This document shows positions 1 to 9,708 of a stretch of DNA of 64,000 bases, one piece after another. Numbering within the stretch: the first letter of the stretch is position 1; each line of letters opens with the position of its first letter. The position numbers and the translations under genes were made by a program. The notes under the pieces are model-generated. The model did no database searches and was not told the origin of the DNA. It saw only the letters and a program-made list of their open reading frames with translations. This stretch comes from Saprospiraceae bacterium (lineage in GTDB: Bacteria > Bacteroidota > Bacteroidia > Chitinophagales > Saprospiraceae): positions 1 to 64,000 of the forward strand of contig JADKFC010000017.1 in NCBI GenBank assembly GCA_016717655.1, written 5' to 3'.

Positions 1-368
1 AGGTTGTTGATGACAGTAATGGTACCGGTGCTGTCTGCAATGTTGATTGGATAAACATAATCAACAATGACGATGCCAGTTGTGGTACTGTCGAAAAGGG
101 TGTAAAAATCAGTATCATCATTGACAGGGTGGAGGCCGCCCTGGTCATCTTTTAATGTAAATGGGTATTCAATGGTGAAACATCCAAGGTCTAGTCCTTC
201 CGCATTGGGAGATGCAACAGCGCGGTTCATCAGGTCATTGATGACCTTGATTTTTGGTAAAAGGGTGCCATCTTCGGTGCTTGTATTGTCAATGTTGTCT
301 TTATTACAAGAAACCATGGCAAAGGCAAGGATAAGCAGTAAAAAGCTGATTAAACCAGTTTTTTTCAT
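1..368 (-). CDS. Secreted lipoprotein of unknown function, C-terminus beyond the window edge
   Basis: Reading from an ATG at 368 gives an open frame of 122 codons that runs off the left edge, so the C-terminal part is missing. The N-terminus has a lysine pair, a long hydrophobic stretch and the lipobox AMVSC, so a lipoprotein signal peptide with Cys as the first mature residue is clear. The mature part is acidic and rich in Asp, Asn and Thr (for example NIDNTSTEDGT). I recognise no domain in the visible part. It is transcribed away from the A+T-rich genes to its right. The coding call rests on the clean signal peptide and the uninterrupted frame. Confidence 0.7.
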   Translation of the reverse strand, partial: MKKTGLISFLLLILAFAMVSCNKDNIDNTSTEDGTLLPKIKVINDLMNRAVASPNAEGLDLGCFTIEYPFTLKDDQGGLHPVNDDTDFYTLFDSTTTGIVIVDYVYPINIADSTGTITVINN

Positions 369-574
369 TTTGTGATTTTTATGTGATGAAATGTTGATGT
401 GAAATCAACAGCGCTGTTGTTTATACTTATTCGCCAAAAGCTACCAAAACGTTGCACATGTTTATAAAATTTATAAATTATTGATATTCAATACTTTAAG
501 CTTTTATTTGTAATACCTAAATTCCATTTTATATTTTATAAGAGTTTATTTTATAGAATATTGTATTATAAGTA

Positions 575-605
575 TTGACATGACCAATATATTGTATTAT
601 ATTTG
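575..605 (+). promoter_or_regulatory. Bacteroidota-type promoter for the cysteine-rich protein gene
   Basis: TTG at 575-577 is followed after 20 bases by TATATTTG at 598-605. This matches the Bacteroidota sigma-A (sigma-ABfr) pattern of a -33 TTG and a -7 TAnnTTTG. The start codon at 641 would then have a leader of about 30 bases. The same arrangement occurs at two other places in this window. Confidence 0.55.
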
Positions 606-640
606 TCATTATTATTAAAATTCAAACTCAAACATTTACC

Positions 641-1399
641 ATGAAAAATATTTTAAAATTACTAGTATTTCCATTCAATGTGCTAATTATTTTTGCTTGT
701 ATAACTTGCAATGATTCTTATAATGATACATTAAAAAAAGAATCAATTAATGCGGAAAACAGAACTGTGCAATGTGGGCCTGTGTTTGGTGATTGCTCTT
801 CAACATTCACTACATATAGATCAAATATTCCTGTCATTATTGAACAATGCACAGTATTGGTAAGCTATAATTTAGATGTTTGTTTTGATGATTTTGATAA
901 TGCTAAAAGCGTTATTTTCACAAATATGGAATATGAGTGGGGAGTAGGATGTGATTCAATTAGAAATAGTTGGTCGGATTTATATATTCAGGGATTTTAC
1001 TCAACGCTTAATACACAGATGAATGCATTTTACAATAGTATTTCTATTCAAATTGAAAATTTGGAGGCAGCAAATTTTACTCTCTTTCCTTGTCCTTCTT
1101 CAGGAAATCCATGTACATCGGAATATAGTGCATTTGAATTTTATGTATCAGATTGTTTTAAAAGATGCGCAGTATATGATGAAAGGGAAGATATTTTCAA
1201 TTTAATTGAAGTTAAATGTGGTGATGCTTGTTGCCGCAGAATTACGCAAGTATGCTACACAGACGGTGTTATATACAGATGCCCCACAAGATTAGTGTCA
1301 AATTATGGAGCATTTGCCTGTTCTGGTGAAGTTGCGGATGGAGCTTGTTTAGGAATTCTCTTTGGAAATTGTTTAAATCCATGTGAAAGAGTAAATTGA
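641..1399 (+). CDS. Cysteine-rich secreted protein, unknown function
   Basis: This is a 252-residue protein with a hydrophobic N-terminal segment of about 20 residues ending near FACITC, so it is exported and may be a lipoprotein, although the lipobox is not ideal. About twenty cysteines are spread along the chain, including CGDACC and SDCFKRC, which suggests several disulfide bonds outside the cytoplasm. No family is recognised. The gene has its own promoter-like site upstream and lies 70 bases before a T9SS cargo gene in the same direction. Both sit in a stretch visibly richer in A+T than the rest of the window, which may mean recent acquisition. Confidence is high that it is coding and low for any role. 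Confidence 0.7.
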   Translation: MKNILKLLVFPFNVLIIFACITCNDSYNDTLKKESINAENRTVQCGPVFGDCSSTFTTYRSNIPVIIEQCTVLVSYNLDVCFDDFDNAKSVIFTNMEYEWGVGCDSIRNSWSDLYIQGFYSTLNTQMNAFYNSISIQIENLEAANFTLFPCPSSGNPCTSEYSAFEFYVSDCFKRCAVYDEREDIFNLIEVKCGDACCRRITQVCYTDGVIYRCPTRLVSNYGAFACSGEVADGACLGILFGNCLNPCERVN

Positions 1400-1469
1400 T
1401 AGTAATTGAAATTTTTAAACCTGAAAATGAACAATATATTTCTAATATAATTATTCTAAGCTATCATAT

Positions 1470-3062
1470 ATGATCAAATATTATCTGTTTATTCTATTAT
1501 TTTTTTCAATAAGTGTAATTTTTGGTCAACTTCCTCAGAAACCGTGGAGTCCAATTGAATTCAAATCTAAAGAACCGCTTTGGCAAAATACTCTGTATGA
1601 TGAATATGCAAAATCAGATTCAACAGACGGTTATAATAAACTAGAGTTTTGGTTCGACGATGTTATTATTTTTGACAACTCAATAGTCACTTATTCATAT
1701 ATTAAATCGAAGGATATTGAAGGAGGATTTATTCAAAGAACTGATTTAAGTAGTGGTGAAACTATTTGGAAAAATAGATTTGATTACATTTTAGACGGCA
1801 AGCAGAAAGGCCCAAAATCTATGTTTCTTAACAAATATAATAATGTAGAAATCATTGGTAATGTGAGCTTAGACTCATTTTCTACCAATAGGTTTTTACC
1901 CTTTGGTGTAAGAGATGATCGCACTGTTTTTTTTAGAAAAATTTATGATGTAAATAGTGGCAAGTTGATTTATAATTATGAGGCTAATGAAGATACGGGA
2001 CTAATGATGTCTTATTCAATTGGTGGCGGATCTCGCCATACACGAATGTATAAAAATGAATTTGAAGAAAATATTAAGATAATCAGAAACCCGCTTATAA
2101 ACGGAAGTCAAGCCTTGCAAATGGTTGAAATTGATACTTTTGGGGTTCCTTTATCCTATTCTGATACATTAAAAATTACCGGATTAGTGAGGGCTATTTT
2201 GAAGGATGATTCTACATTGATTGCATTGACTTCAGATAGTCAGCGAGTTGTTTTACAATATTTTGATGAAAAATTTAAGACTAAAAAAATATTAAAATTA
2301 CCAAAAGAAATATCCTCTGATAACTATGGAATAAAATCATACGACCCAATTGAAAAGACCTTTTTTATTGTATCTCAAATATTTAATATAAATAGTATTG
2401 ACAGTTTTGTAGAATTTAAAATTTATAAAATAAGTACAGAAGGGCAACTTCTAGGTGAGTGGTCATTTTTTTCTTATAAAAATCATATCCTGAATATTCT
2501 CAATTATGGTGATGATGTATATGTATTTAATTACGAAAATAGTGTGGAAAAATCAGATAGTGTCTCTACAATATCGATAAGAAAGGCCAATGAAGTTGGT
2601 ACATTTGATAAAATTTACAATCTTGAACTTACGGACGAAGACAAAATTGTTTTTGTAATGCATTCGTTTGTCAATAATGCAAAAAACCTTATTTTATTAT
2701 TGGATGAAAGTTCATTATATAAGAATGCTAATAATTCTTATGCTGTTGATAAGTACGCAAATGCTCTTACTGTAATGGCCTTTAATGATGTAGAGTTTCC
2801 ATTTATTTTATCGACCAAAAAGGAGCTTAGTCAAAATTATTTTAAAGTCCAACCCAACCCATCAGATGTTTTTAATTTTTACTCTGATGTCTGTATTGAA
2901 AAAATTGAAATTTACAATTCTTACGGTCAGACTATTAAAAATATTTCCTTTAACAGCGAAAGTGGAGTGTTTGATTTAAGTGACGTTAGCAATGGTGTAT
3001 ATTTTATTAAGGCGTTTACATGTCTTAAAAGAGTAGTAAACTATAAAATTATTAAAATTTAA
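1470..3062 (+). CDS. Secreted protein with type IX secretion C-terminal sorting domain
   Basis: This 530-residue protein starts at ATG 1470 with a signal peptide ending around ISVIFGQ. The bulk looks like a beta-rich repeat domain, perhaps propeller-like with many aromatic and Asp/Ser turns, but I cannot assign a family. The last 75 residues form a Por/T9SS type A sorting domain: it opens with VQPNPSD, continues with IEIYNSYGQ, and ends with LSDVSNGVYFIKA and a basic tail. Proteins with this tail are known to cross the outer membrane by the type IX system and are often anchored at the surface. It follows the cysteine-rich protein gene in the A+T-rich stretch and may be co-transcribed with it. 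Confidence 0.85.
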   Translation: MIKYYLFILLFFSISVIFGQLPQKPWSPIEFKSKEPLWQNTLYDEYAKSDSTDGYNKLEFWFDDVIIFDNSIVTYSYIKSKDIEGGFIQRTDLSSGETIWKNRFDYILDGKQKGPKSMFLNKYNNVEIIGNVSLDSFSTNRFLPFGVRDDRTVFFRKIYDVNSGKLIYNYEANEDTGLMMSYSIGGGSRHTRMYKNEFEENIKIIRNPLINGSQALQMVEIDTFGVPLSYSDTLKITGLVRAILKDDSTLIALTSDSQRVVLQYFDEKFKTKKILKLPKEISSDNYGIKSYDPIEKTFFIVSQIFNINSIDSFVEFKIYKISTEGQLLGEWSFFSYKNHILNILNYGDDVYVFNYENSVEKSDSVSTISIRKANEVGTFDKIYNLELTDEDKIVFVMHSFVNNAKNLILLLDESSLYKNANNSYAVDKYANALTVMAFNDVEFPFILSTKKELSQNYFKVQPNPSDVFNFYSDVCIEKIEIYNSYGQTIKNISFNSESGVFDLSDVSNGVYFIKAFTCLKRVVNYKIIKI

Positions 3063-3102
3063 TGTAGGTTAATAAATTCCTTTATGGCGTTTAATTTTGA
3101 GA

Positions 3103-4469
3103 TTAAATTGATTTCAGTTTTGCCGTAAAATGCCTCAACATAGGCGCTTCCTCCACAATTTGTAAGCCCTTGTAACTTTCCCTTTTTTGATAAACCGCTA
3201 TAATAACCTCAGCTACATAATCGATGTGGCTCTGGGTATATACTCTTCTGGGAATGGCCAGCCTCACCAACTCCAGGGTAGCTGGGATCAAGGCACCTTC
3301 TTCATCGTATTTACCAAACATCAGTGAACCGATTTCTACACACCTTACCCCACCTTCGAGGTACAAAGCGCAGACAAGGGCCTGACCCGGATATTGGTCG
3401 ACCGGAATATGATCCATAAAAGCTTTGGCATCGAGATAAACGGCATGTCCACCAGCAGGTCGCATTACGGGAACATTGGCGGCGATGAGTTTTTCGGTCA
3501 AATACTCCATGCTCCGGATCCTGTACTGTAGGTAGTGCTCGTCAACTACCTCCTGCAAGCCGATGGCAATGGCTTCGAGGTCTCGTCCCGCCAGTCCGCC
3601 GTAGGTTGGAAAGCCTTCCGTGATTACCAGCAGGTTTCTGCATTGCGTAGCCAGGGCATCGTTGTTGAGGGCCAGAAAGCCGCCAATGTTGGCAAAGGCA
3701 TCTTTTTTAGCGCTCATGGTACAACCATCTGCCAGCTCAAACATTTCGCGGGCTATAGAAAATACACTCCTGCTTTCATATCCTTTTTTCTCTGAGCTTA
3801 ATGAAATAAGCGTTTTCTGCAAATCTGGCAGGCATCTATGTAAAGGTATGGTATTGGCCTTACAAAGTGCACTCACTGCTTTCATGTTTTCCATACTCAC
3901 GGGCTGGCCGCCACCGGAGTTATTGGTTACCTCATGATTACCATGGCAATGTTTCTTTGCCCTTCTCTTTGATGGTTTTTTCAGGGCAGCTACATCCATA
4001 TTGCCTTTGAATGAGCCAGTATGGATGGGTGTTTGCCTTCTTCGCATACCAGGTCAATGCCCTCAGCCCCGGAAAACTCGATGTTGGCCCGTGTAGTATC
4101 AAACAAGGTATTGCTGATAAATACCTTACCCGGTCCGCCGGTGATGCTAAACAATATCTTTTCCGATGCCCGTCCCTGGTGGGTGGGTATAATGTGACCC
4201 ATGCCTGTGAGATCTTTGACCGTTTTTTCAAACCTGAAAAAACTGGGACTACCTGCATAAGACTCGTCTCCTCTCATGATGCCGGCCCACTGCTCACTGC
4301 TCATGGCGCTGGTGCCACTGTCGGTGAGCAGGTCAATGATGACATCATCTGCATGAAGTAAAAAAGTATTGTTGTGGGCTAATTGCAGTAATTCTTCTCT
4401 TTGTGCCCGGGTAGTAAAGTGAATGGGTTCAACGGATTTGATCCTGAAAGGCTCAATGATGGTGTTCAT
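3103..4469 (-). pseudogene. tnaA: Tryptophanase (L-tryptophan indole-lyase), broken by several indels
   Basis: Tryptophanase uses PLP to split tryptophan into indole, pyruvate and ammonia. The N-terminal part (4469 down to about 4010) has IDLLTDSGT, RGDESY and PTHQGR. The C-terminal part has SGGGQPVS, MSAKKDA with the PLP lysine, EGFPTYGG and the terminal HFTAKL. All match the family over about 455 residues. The frame shifts repeatedly. Restoring single bases near 4010, at the T-run 3976-3981 and near 3935-3950, and removing one base each near 3841, 3828 and in the T-run 3784-3789, recreates a near-perfect tryptophanase including a stretch reading IDACRFAENAYF. The residues are too well conserved for an old pseudogene, so sequencing error or very recent decay is likely. 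The start at 4469 is an ATG. Confidence 0.85.
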
Positions 4470-4590
4470 TTATTTGGAATTTAAATATCAATAATAAAAT
4501 TAGGTGGTGCTTGATTTGCAGCCACTTAACTTGGTTTTTTGATAATATTTTTCCAAATATTCATTGGGCAATGATAGTGGAAATGCCTGG

Positions 4591-4627
4591 AAAAAAAAAT
4601 GACGACAAGCAATTACACTTGTCGTCA
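4591..4627 (-). terminator. Rho-independent terminator after the MuiA-like gene
   Basis: TGACGACAAG (4600-4609) and CTTGTCGTCA (4618-4627) form a perfect 10-bp stem. On the minus strand the stem is followed by nine T residues (complement of 4591-4599). It lies just past the stop at 4649 of the minus-strand MuiA-like gene. Confidence 0.85.
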
Positions 4628-4648
4628 CCTATGATTGTCATCACTTGT

Positions 4649-6236
4649 TTAAAGGGTGATGGATTTGTCTTTGGGTATTTTTACCTTGTACGCCAGCTTC
4701 TTTTTCACCTGTTCACCCGGTTTTAGGGTAAGTTTCCATTCTACCATACCGGTTTCTTTGTTGAGACTGCCACCGGAAAGATCATCAATTTCTACTTCCA
4801 TATTGGCATCGGTGGCAAGGGGCACCTGGTCGGTAAGGGTCACCTCGATGGCAGTAGTTTTGTTGTTTTTGATGCTTATTTCATAAGCCGATTGGATCTG
4901 TTTTTTGGAAGATAAAAACGAAGTTTTCTGGTATTCTTTGATCTTCTCTCTTTTGGCTGCAACCGCAATGTCGGGACCCAGGGATAAAGCCAAAGTGTCA
5001 GAAAGTTGGCTGATGTCCAGGTAGGTGTCTCCGATGTAGGTATCTTCCACAAAAAGTTTAATCGAACCGGAAGAAAGATTGTATTGATCCCAGTCCACAA
5101 TTTCTGCCATCAGGTAGACCTTGTTATCCATCTTGGGAATGGTCATATACCGGTATTTAGCCGGGATATCAAAGGCTTTTAATGAGACGTCATGCATATT
5201 GTTGTCCGCAGGTATCGTGGTTTTATCAGGCAGGGTATATTCTGTAAAAATCAGATTTTCTCTTGCGGTGGCCGCTACAAAGTCTCCTGATGCTGCTTGT
5301 GCTTCTTCTGCAGGTCGGGCGTTAGCCCTAGTTTTCACGGCACTACCCAACTTGGCATAATCATAATTGTTATAGGGCATATTAAAATGCAAAAACCATG
5401 GACTCAATACCGGAGCAGTGGTGTTGAAGGATGGATCACCGGTGGTAAGAACAAGAGATACCTGTTTCCAATCTTCACCGGTGTATTGATTTATTTTGGC
5501 TTTGTGAACCAGGTTTAATGGAGATAGAAGAGAATTGACCCTCGCCTCAAAATCGGTGGTCCAGGTGGCGCGGGGATCAAAGTACACCAATTTTAAATTT
5601 GATTCTCCCGCCTGTACAGCCGCACATTCTACGATAATTTCACCGCTGTGTTTGGTGGCATTGGTACGGGTCCATTCATTGAGTTGAGCCTGAATGCGCT
5701 GGATTTCTTTTTGGTTTTCTTCCTGCCTTCTTTTGCTGTCGAGTAGTTTTTGTTTGACCTCAAGCAACCTAACCCGGTACATTTCAGCCACAGCGGTAAG
5801 TTGGGCTGCAGTTACACCACTGTTTTCATTGCCTAATTTTTTATTGGCAAGGAGCAGGCCTTCTTCTTCTTTCCAGGTTTCATAAACGATTTGTTCGTTT
5901 TCTGCTTTTTCCTGCAATTGTTTCAATTGTTTTTGAATTACAACATATTCAGGATTGGCAGAAAAATCCTGGATGTGGTTGTCCCTATAGGTTACTCCCG
6001 TTATATTGACTTTACCGCTAAAACTGATTCGGATGGTTGAAGCGTCAAATCCTGCGGGTAAATTGCCCAGAACTATGGTGTTTTCACCCTGTTTTAAACT
6101 CACATTGGTTTTTCTCACAATCTGGGCTCCATTTCTGTACAAGGTTACAGCTTCAATTTTGCTGGGTACTACATTGCCCGCCAGCAAATGAAGGGGACAC
6201 AAGGGTCAGCACGAGGGAAAATAAATTTCGTTTCAT
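4649..6236 (-). CDS. MuiA-family protein (DUF4140/DUF4139), frameshift in signal peptide
   Basis: The protein has about 525 residues. The N-terminal DUF4140-like part begins VPSKIEAVTLYRNGAQ. A coiled-coil rich middle follows (LKQLQEKAENEQ onward), and then a large C-terminal DUF4139 part (LKLVYFDPRATW, VTLTDQVP). Members of this mucoidy-inhibitor MuiA family are exported; their biochemical role is not settled. The frame that carries the body has no good start. An ATG at 6236 gives MKRNLFSLVLTLVS, an obvious signal peptide, but in another frame, so one base is in excess near 6190-6215, probably in the run of four G/C at 6192-6195. The gene stands alone, with a strong terminator after it. Confidence 0.8.
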
Positions 6237-6372
6237 TTAGATAAAGGTCTTTGATCACAAAACGAAGGTCGAGGCTACGTGTTGTTTAATATTATGTTAA
6301 TACCTTTATTCCAGGCCTAAATCGAATATTATTTTTTTAACACCCAACCCTGGAGCCGGTATTGAGCGTCTA

Positions 6373-6780
6373 TTGAAAAAAAACAATATGCGGTTAATTC
6401 TTTTATTATTGCTGACACTTGCTGTATCCTGTAAAAAAGAAAGTGAAGAAACTTGCGACAAATCATCGCTGAAGGGCACCTGGATTTGGGAAAAGTCAGT
6501 GGGTGGCTTTGGCGGATGGACCCTGACCCCTGAAAGCGAAAACATGACCCAAAAACTGGTTATTGATGATTTGTATTTTAAATGGTACATAAAAGACAGC
6601 CTTGCGATCAATGAGCAGTACGATTTTGGCACTTCTGAAGAAGGAGGGGTAGGCACGGAATCAAAAACCTACATTGAACTGGAGAGTGGCCGCCGATATT
6701 CTGTTGAATTAACAAACGATCAGCTCAAATTATTTGAATGGTGCTTTGATTGCTATAGGCACGAATTTGTGAGGAAGTAA
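6373..6780 (+). CDS. Small lipoprotein, lipocalin-like, unknown function
   Basis: This protein has 130 to 135 residues. The signal peptide ends in the lipobox LAVSC, followed by KKESEE. The mature part starts with LKGTWIWEKS, then a run of beta-type segments (TQKLVIDDLYFKW, RRYSVELTNDQLKLF), as in the small lipocalin-like lipoproteins common in Bacteroidota. A pair of cysteines (EWCFDC) sits near the end. The start may be TTG 6373 or ATG 6388; ATG 6388 leaves a shorter but complete signal peptide. No ligand can be inferred. Confidence 0.65.
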   Translation: MKKNNMRLILLLLLTLAVSCKKESEETCDKSSLKGTWIWEKSVGGFGGWTLTPESENMTQKLVIDDLYFKWYIKDSLAINEQYDFGTSEEGGVGTESKTYIELESGRRYSVELTNDQLKLFEWCFDCYRHEFVRK

Positions 6781-6811
6781 ACTAATTGTGCTTTCTATCT
6801 TTTCTTTTGAT

Positions 6812-7372
6812 TTAATCGGCTTTCCATTTGATATTACAACCACCTGAAGGATATTGAACGGTGGGCGAGCCGCCTCCGGTCAGGAGTGTGTCTATGGCAT
6901 TTCTCAGGTCAACACCGGTTACCGGCAGATTATTTTTTGGCCTTGATTCGTCGAGCCTACCTCTGTAGAATAGTTTGTCTTCTCCATCAAACAAATAAAG
7001 GTCCGGGGTACAAGCGGCATCATAAGCTTTGGCTACATGTTGTGATTCATCATATAAATAGGGAAAAGGGTATTGCAGCACTTTGGCTACAATGGCCATC
7101 TTATCCGGGGCATCTTCCGGATAGTTGACTGCGTCGTTGGAGGATATGGCCACAAAACCAATTCCTTTTTCTTTATAGTCATTGGCCAGCCTGACCAACT
7201 CACTGTTGATATGAATCACATAAGGGCAATGATTGCATAAAAACATGACCACTGTGCCTTTTTCACCTTTGATGTTGTCAAAAGATTTTTCTGTTCCTGT
7301 TGTGGTGTCGGGCAAATAAAAAGCAGGAGCGGTGGTGCCCAGGGGTAAAAGATTGGACTCAGTATAAGCCAT
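6812..7372 (-). CDS. Thioredoxin-family peroxiredoxin-like protein (AhpC/TSA fold)
   Basis: This 186-residue cytosolic protein has no signal peptide. A thioredoxin fold is shown by APAFYLPDTTTG near the start, the redox motif CNHCPYV around residue 46, and the later cis-proline type segment ACTPDLYLFD. A CxxC motif of the form CNHC is typical of a Bacteroidota and cyanobacterial group annotated as thioredoxin family protein. The conserved C-terminal segment VQYPSGGCNIKWK with an extra Cys is also characteristic. The likely role is thiol-disulfide exchange or peroxide reduction. It is monocistronic, convergent with the lipoprotein gene on its left. Confidence 0.8.
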   Translation of the reverse strand: MAYTESNLLPLGTTAPAFYLPDTTTGTEKSFDNIKGEKGTVVMFLCNHCPYVIHINSELVRLANDYKEKGIGFVAISSNDAVNYPEDAPDKMAIVAKVLQYPFPYLYDESQHVAKAYDAACTPDLYLFDGEDKLFYRGRLDESRPKNNLPVTGVDLRNAIDTLLTGGGSPTVQYPSGGCNIKWKAD

Positions 7373-7503
7373 AGGATAGATGCAAATTTGACAAAAGTTA
7401 AAAGATGCATAAAATTAAGCAAATAATGCATTTGAAAGGGAGGATCAGTATATTTGTAGGGTGATCATAGTGTTTAATTCATTTGCCCTTTAAATGCAGA
7501 CTT

Positions 7504-7992
7504 ATGAAGCCATTTCTCCTTGTCTTATTTCTAATTGCCTCATTAACGGTGGTCAGTGGACAAGAGTATCTTCAGATAGAGATGCAAAACAACCCGGAGA
7601 CCATAAAATACCACCTGGGGCAAAAAATACTCATAAAGACAAAACAGGTAGATGAGTGGCATTCTATAGTGCTGCAAAAATTTATTTACGAATCCGGCAC
7701 CATCATCCATGAACAAGGTATGCTTCAGGTAGAAGATATCACCGCCCTTCGGGAGACCCGACCCGGGGTAGGCGCCTTGTCAATAGCACTGACCACTTTT
7801 GGCGGAGGCTGGTTGGTGTTTGGCGCCATCAGTCAGGGACTGGATAACAAGGCAGAATTTGGTACCAGAGAAGTGGTTATTGGGGTTGCCGCGCTGGCAG
7901 CCGGCTGGGGCTTAAAAAAAGCATTTTACAAGAGGGATTTTCATATGGGCAAAAGATATAAGCTGCGGTTACTCGACTTGCGTATGCAATGA
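7504..7992 (+). CDS. Exported hypothetical protein
   Basis: This 162-residue protein starts at ATG 7504, which places a clean signal peptide (MKPFLLVLFLIASL...VVSGQ) at the N-terminus. An upstream in-frame start at 7483 would only add polar residues before it. A glycine-rich hydrophobic segment (LTTFGGGWLVFGAI) and a second one (VVIGVAALAAGWGL) suggest membrane insertion, followed by a basic C-terminus. It ends 1 base before the stop of recX on the other strand. No family is recognised. Confidence 0.65.
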   Translation: MKPFLLVLFLIASLTVVSGQEYLQIEMQNNPETIKYHLGQKILIKTKQVDEWHSIVLQKFIYESGTIIHEQGMLQVEDITALRETRPGVGALSIALTTFGGGWLVFGAISQGLDNKAEFGTREVVIGVAALAAGWGLKKAFYKRDFHMGKRYKLRLLDLRMQ

Positions 7993-7993
7993 G

Positions 7994-8467
7994 TCACTCG
8001 CCTTCCCGATCGTCGATGCAGTTCTGAATGGTTTGGTATTCATACCCTTTTTGCAAAAGATAAGCGAATAATTTTTTTTTCTTTTCAAGGTGACTTCCAC
8101 TTAGGGTCTTCTCCTTTTTATCAATCAGTTTCCTTAAGGTGTTGGAGTAAGCATCTTCATCAAGGGTCTGCATGGCTTTGGTAATATTATAGGAAGATAT
8201 TTTTTCCATCTTTAAGCCAGCTAAAATTTTGTTTCTGCCCCAGTTGTTTATTTTAAATTTTCCGCTTACATAGGCTTTCGCGTAACGCAGTTCATTTAAA
8301 AAATTTTCTGAAATAAGGGTAGCAATGATGTTTTCCATATCATCTCCATAAATGCCGCGTTCGTACAACTTAGATCTAACGGCTTCGTGCGATCTCTCCT
8401 GCATTGCACACCATCTTTTGAGTTCAGTGAGGGCCTGGTCTGGGGTCCAGCTGTTTTTTTTAATCAC
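7994..8467 (-). CDS. recX: Regulatory protein RecX
   Basis: This 157-residue protein is made of tandem three-helix units, as in RecX: ALTELKRWCAMQERSHEAVRSKL, then ISENFLNELRYAKAYV, the conserved NNWGRNKI, and a third unit ending LLQKGYEYQTI. RecX proteins bind RecA filaments and inhibit strand exchange. The gene is not next to recA here. It is divergent from the DinB-like gene, with a 53-base gap that must hold both promoters. Confidence 0.85.
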   Translation of the reverse strand: MIKKNSWTPDQALTELKRWCAMQERSHEAVRSKLYERGIYGDDMENIIATLISENFLNELRYAKAYVSGKFKINNWGRNKILAGLKMEKISSYNITKAMQTLDEDAYSNTLRKLIDKKEKTLSGSHLEKKKKLFAYLLQKGYEYQTIQNCIDDREGE

Positions 8468-8520
8468 TGTTGAGATTATTTATATTTTGATAAATGTAAT
8501 AGATTTACCGGAAAAAGAAA

Positions 8521-9042
8521 ATGAAAAGATCTGACATTCAAATTGCACCCAATTATTTTGACAGATACATTCAAAAGATACCGGATGTTTCCTGGAGAGA
8601 GGCATTGAGAGAATACGGCCCGAAGATGTACAACAGCGCCGGAGAACATTTTTTTGCCCTGGGTGATAAGGTTTATGAAGAGGGCAAATGGACGATTAAA
8701 CAAATCATTCAGCACGTCATAGATACCGAAAGAATCATGTTATACCGGGCCTTGTGCATTGCCAGAGGTGAACAACAACGGTTGCCCGGTTTTGATGAAA
8801 ATGCCTATGCAGACAAGGCAAGAGTAAGCCACAGATCTCTTTACAGCTTGCTGGAAGAGTATGAGGTTGTCAGACAATCCGGCCTGATCATGTTTGAATC
8901 ATTCACTGCCGAAGATTTGATGGCAAAGGGCAATTCCAATGATACGGAACTATCGGTTTTGTCGCTGGCCTTCATCAATGCAGGTCATGCAGTTCACCAC
9001 ATGGAAATCATCCGTGACCGGTATTTTCCTTTGATTAAGTAA
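8521..9042 (+). CDS. DinB-family (YfiT-like) putative metal-dependent hydrolase or thiol transferase
   Basis: This 173-residue four-helix-bundle protein fits the DinB/YfiT-like superfamily. Candidate metal-binding histidines are IIQHVIDTERI near residue 63 and HAVHHMEIIRDRYF near the C-terminus. The family includes bacillithiol transferases and uncharacterised stress proteins; the substrate here cannot be told. It is followed after only 1 base by a methyltransferase gene on the same strand, so the two are probably co-transcribed. Confidence 0.8.
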   Translation: MKRSDIQIAPNYFDRYIQKIPDVSWREALREYGPKMYNSAGEHFFALGDKVYEEGKWTIKQIIQHVIDTERIMLYRALCIARGEQQRLPGFDENAYADKARVSHRSLYSLLEEYEVVRQSGLIMFESFTAEDLMAKGNSNDTELSVLSLAFINAGHAVHHMEIIRDRYFPLIK

Positions 9043-9043
9043 G

Positions 9044-9703
9044 ATGGAAGAATATAAAATTGAAGAAATAATACTGGACCTGGGGTCTCACACCTATACC
9101 CTTTTTCAGATTACCAACATTGATGAGGTTTTTGACGCTATGCTGTCCTTACCCGCAGACAATGTTATCAAACACGACGAACGAATTCCCTATTGGACAG
9201 AAATATGGCCTTCTGCCATTGCTTTGTCAGCATTTATAGGAGATCACCCCGATCTTATCCAGGATAAAAAGACCCTTGAATTGGGAGCAGGCCTGGGCCT
9301 GCCATCCTTGGTGGCTGCCCGCTTTACAAACCAGCTGGTCTGCAGTGATTATTTGGAAGATGCGTTGGTCTTTGCCGAAAAAAACGCTCTTCGCAATGGC
9401 ATCCACCACATACAGTATGCTTGTATCGATTGGCGTAACTTAAATAATGGTGCAAAGTATGATGTAATATTGGCATCTGACATTGCCTATGAAAGACGTT
9501 TTTTTGAAGATCTGCCAGGTGCATTCAAAAGTCTGATGCACGAAAAAAGTGTGGTCTTGCTTTCCGAACCGGGCCGCCATTTTACGGCTGCCTTTATAGA
9601 AGAATTGTCAAATCATTTTGATATAAAAAGTTATCCCCTTCCACAAACATGGAGGGGGACTCACTTTTCTACATCAGTGCATGTACTGACTGTCCTGACC
9701 TGA
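9044..9703 (+). CDS. Class I SAM-dependent methyltransferase (protein lysine methyltransferase type)
   Basis: This 219-residue protein has the SAM-binding motif LELGAGLGLPS near residue 79, the acidic second strand VCSDYLEDA and a motif IV-like VILASDIAYERRFF. It resembles the methyltransferase-16/PrmA-like group (eukaryotic METTL and nicotinamide N-methyltransferase-like proteins), some of which modify protein lysines. The substrate is unknown. The ATG follows the DinB-like stop by 1 base, and the gene ends 6 bases from the convergent S46 peptidase. Confidence 0.8.
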   Translation: MEEYKIEEIILDLGSHTYTLFQITNIDEVFDAMLSLPADNVIKHDERIPYWTEIWPSAIALSAFIGDHPDLIQDKKTLELGAGLGLPSLVAARFTNQLVCSDYLEDALVFAEKNALRNGIHHIQYACIDWRNLNNGAKYDVILASDIAYERRFFEDLPGAFKSLMHEKSVVLLSEPGRHFTAAFIEELSNHFDIKSYPLPQTWRGTHFSTSVHVLTVLT

Positions 9704-9708
9704 TGTTA

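Noticed and set aside
4511..4726. Plus-strand frame of 71 codons over the terminator of the MuiA-like gene
   Set aside because: It crosses a clear terminator hairpin and the 3' end of a real gene and has no recognisable feature.
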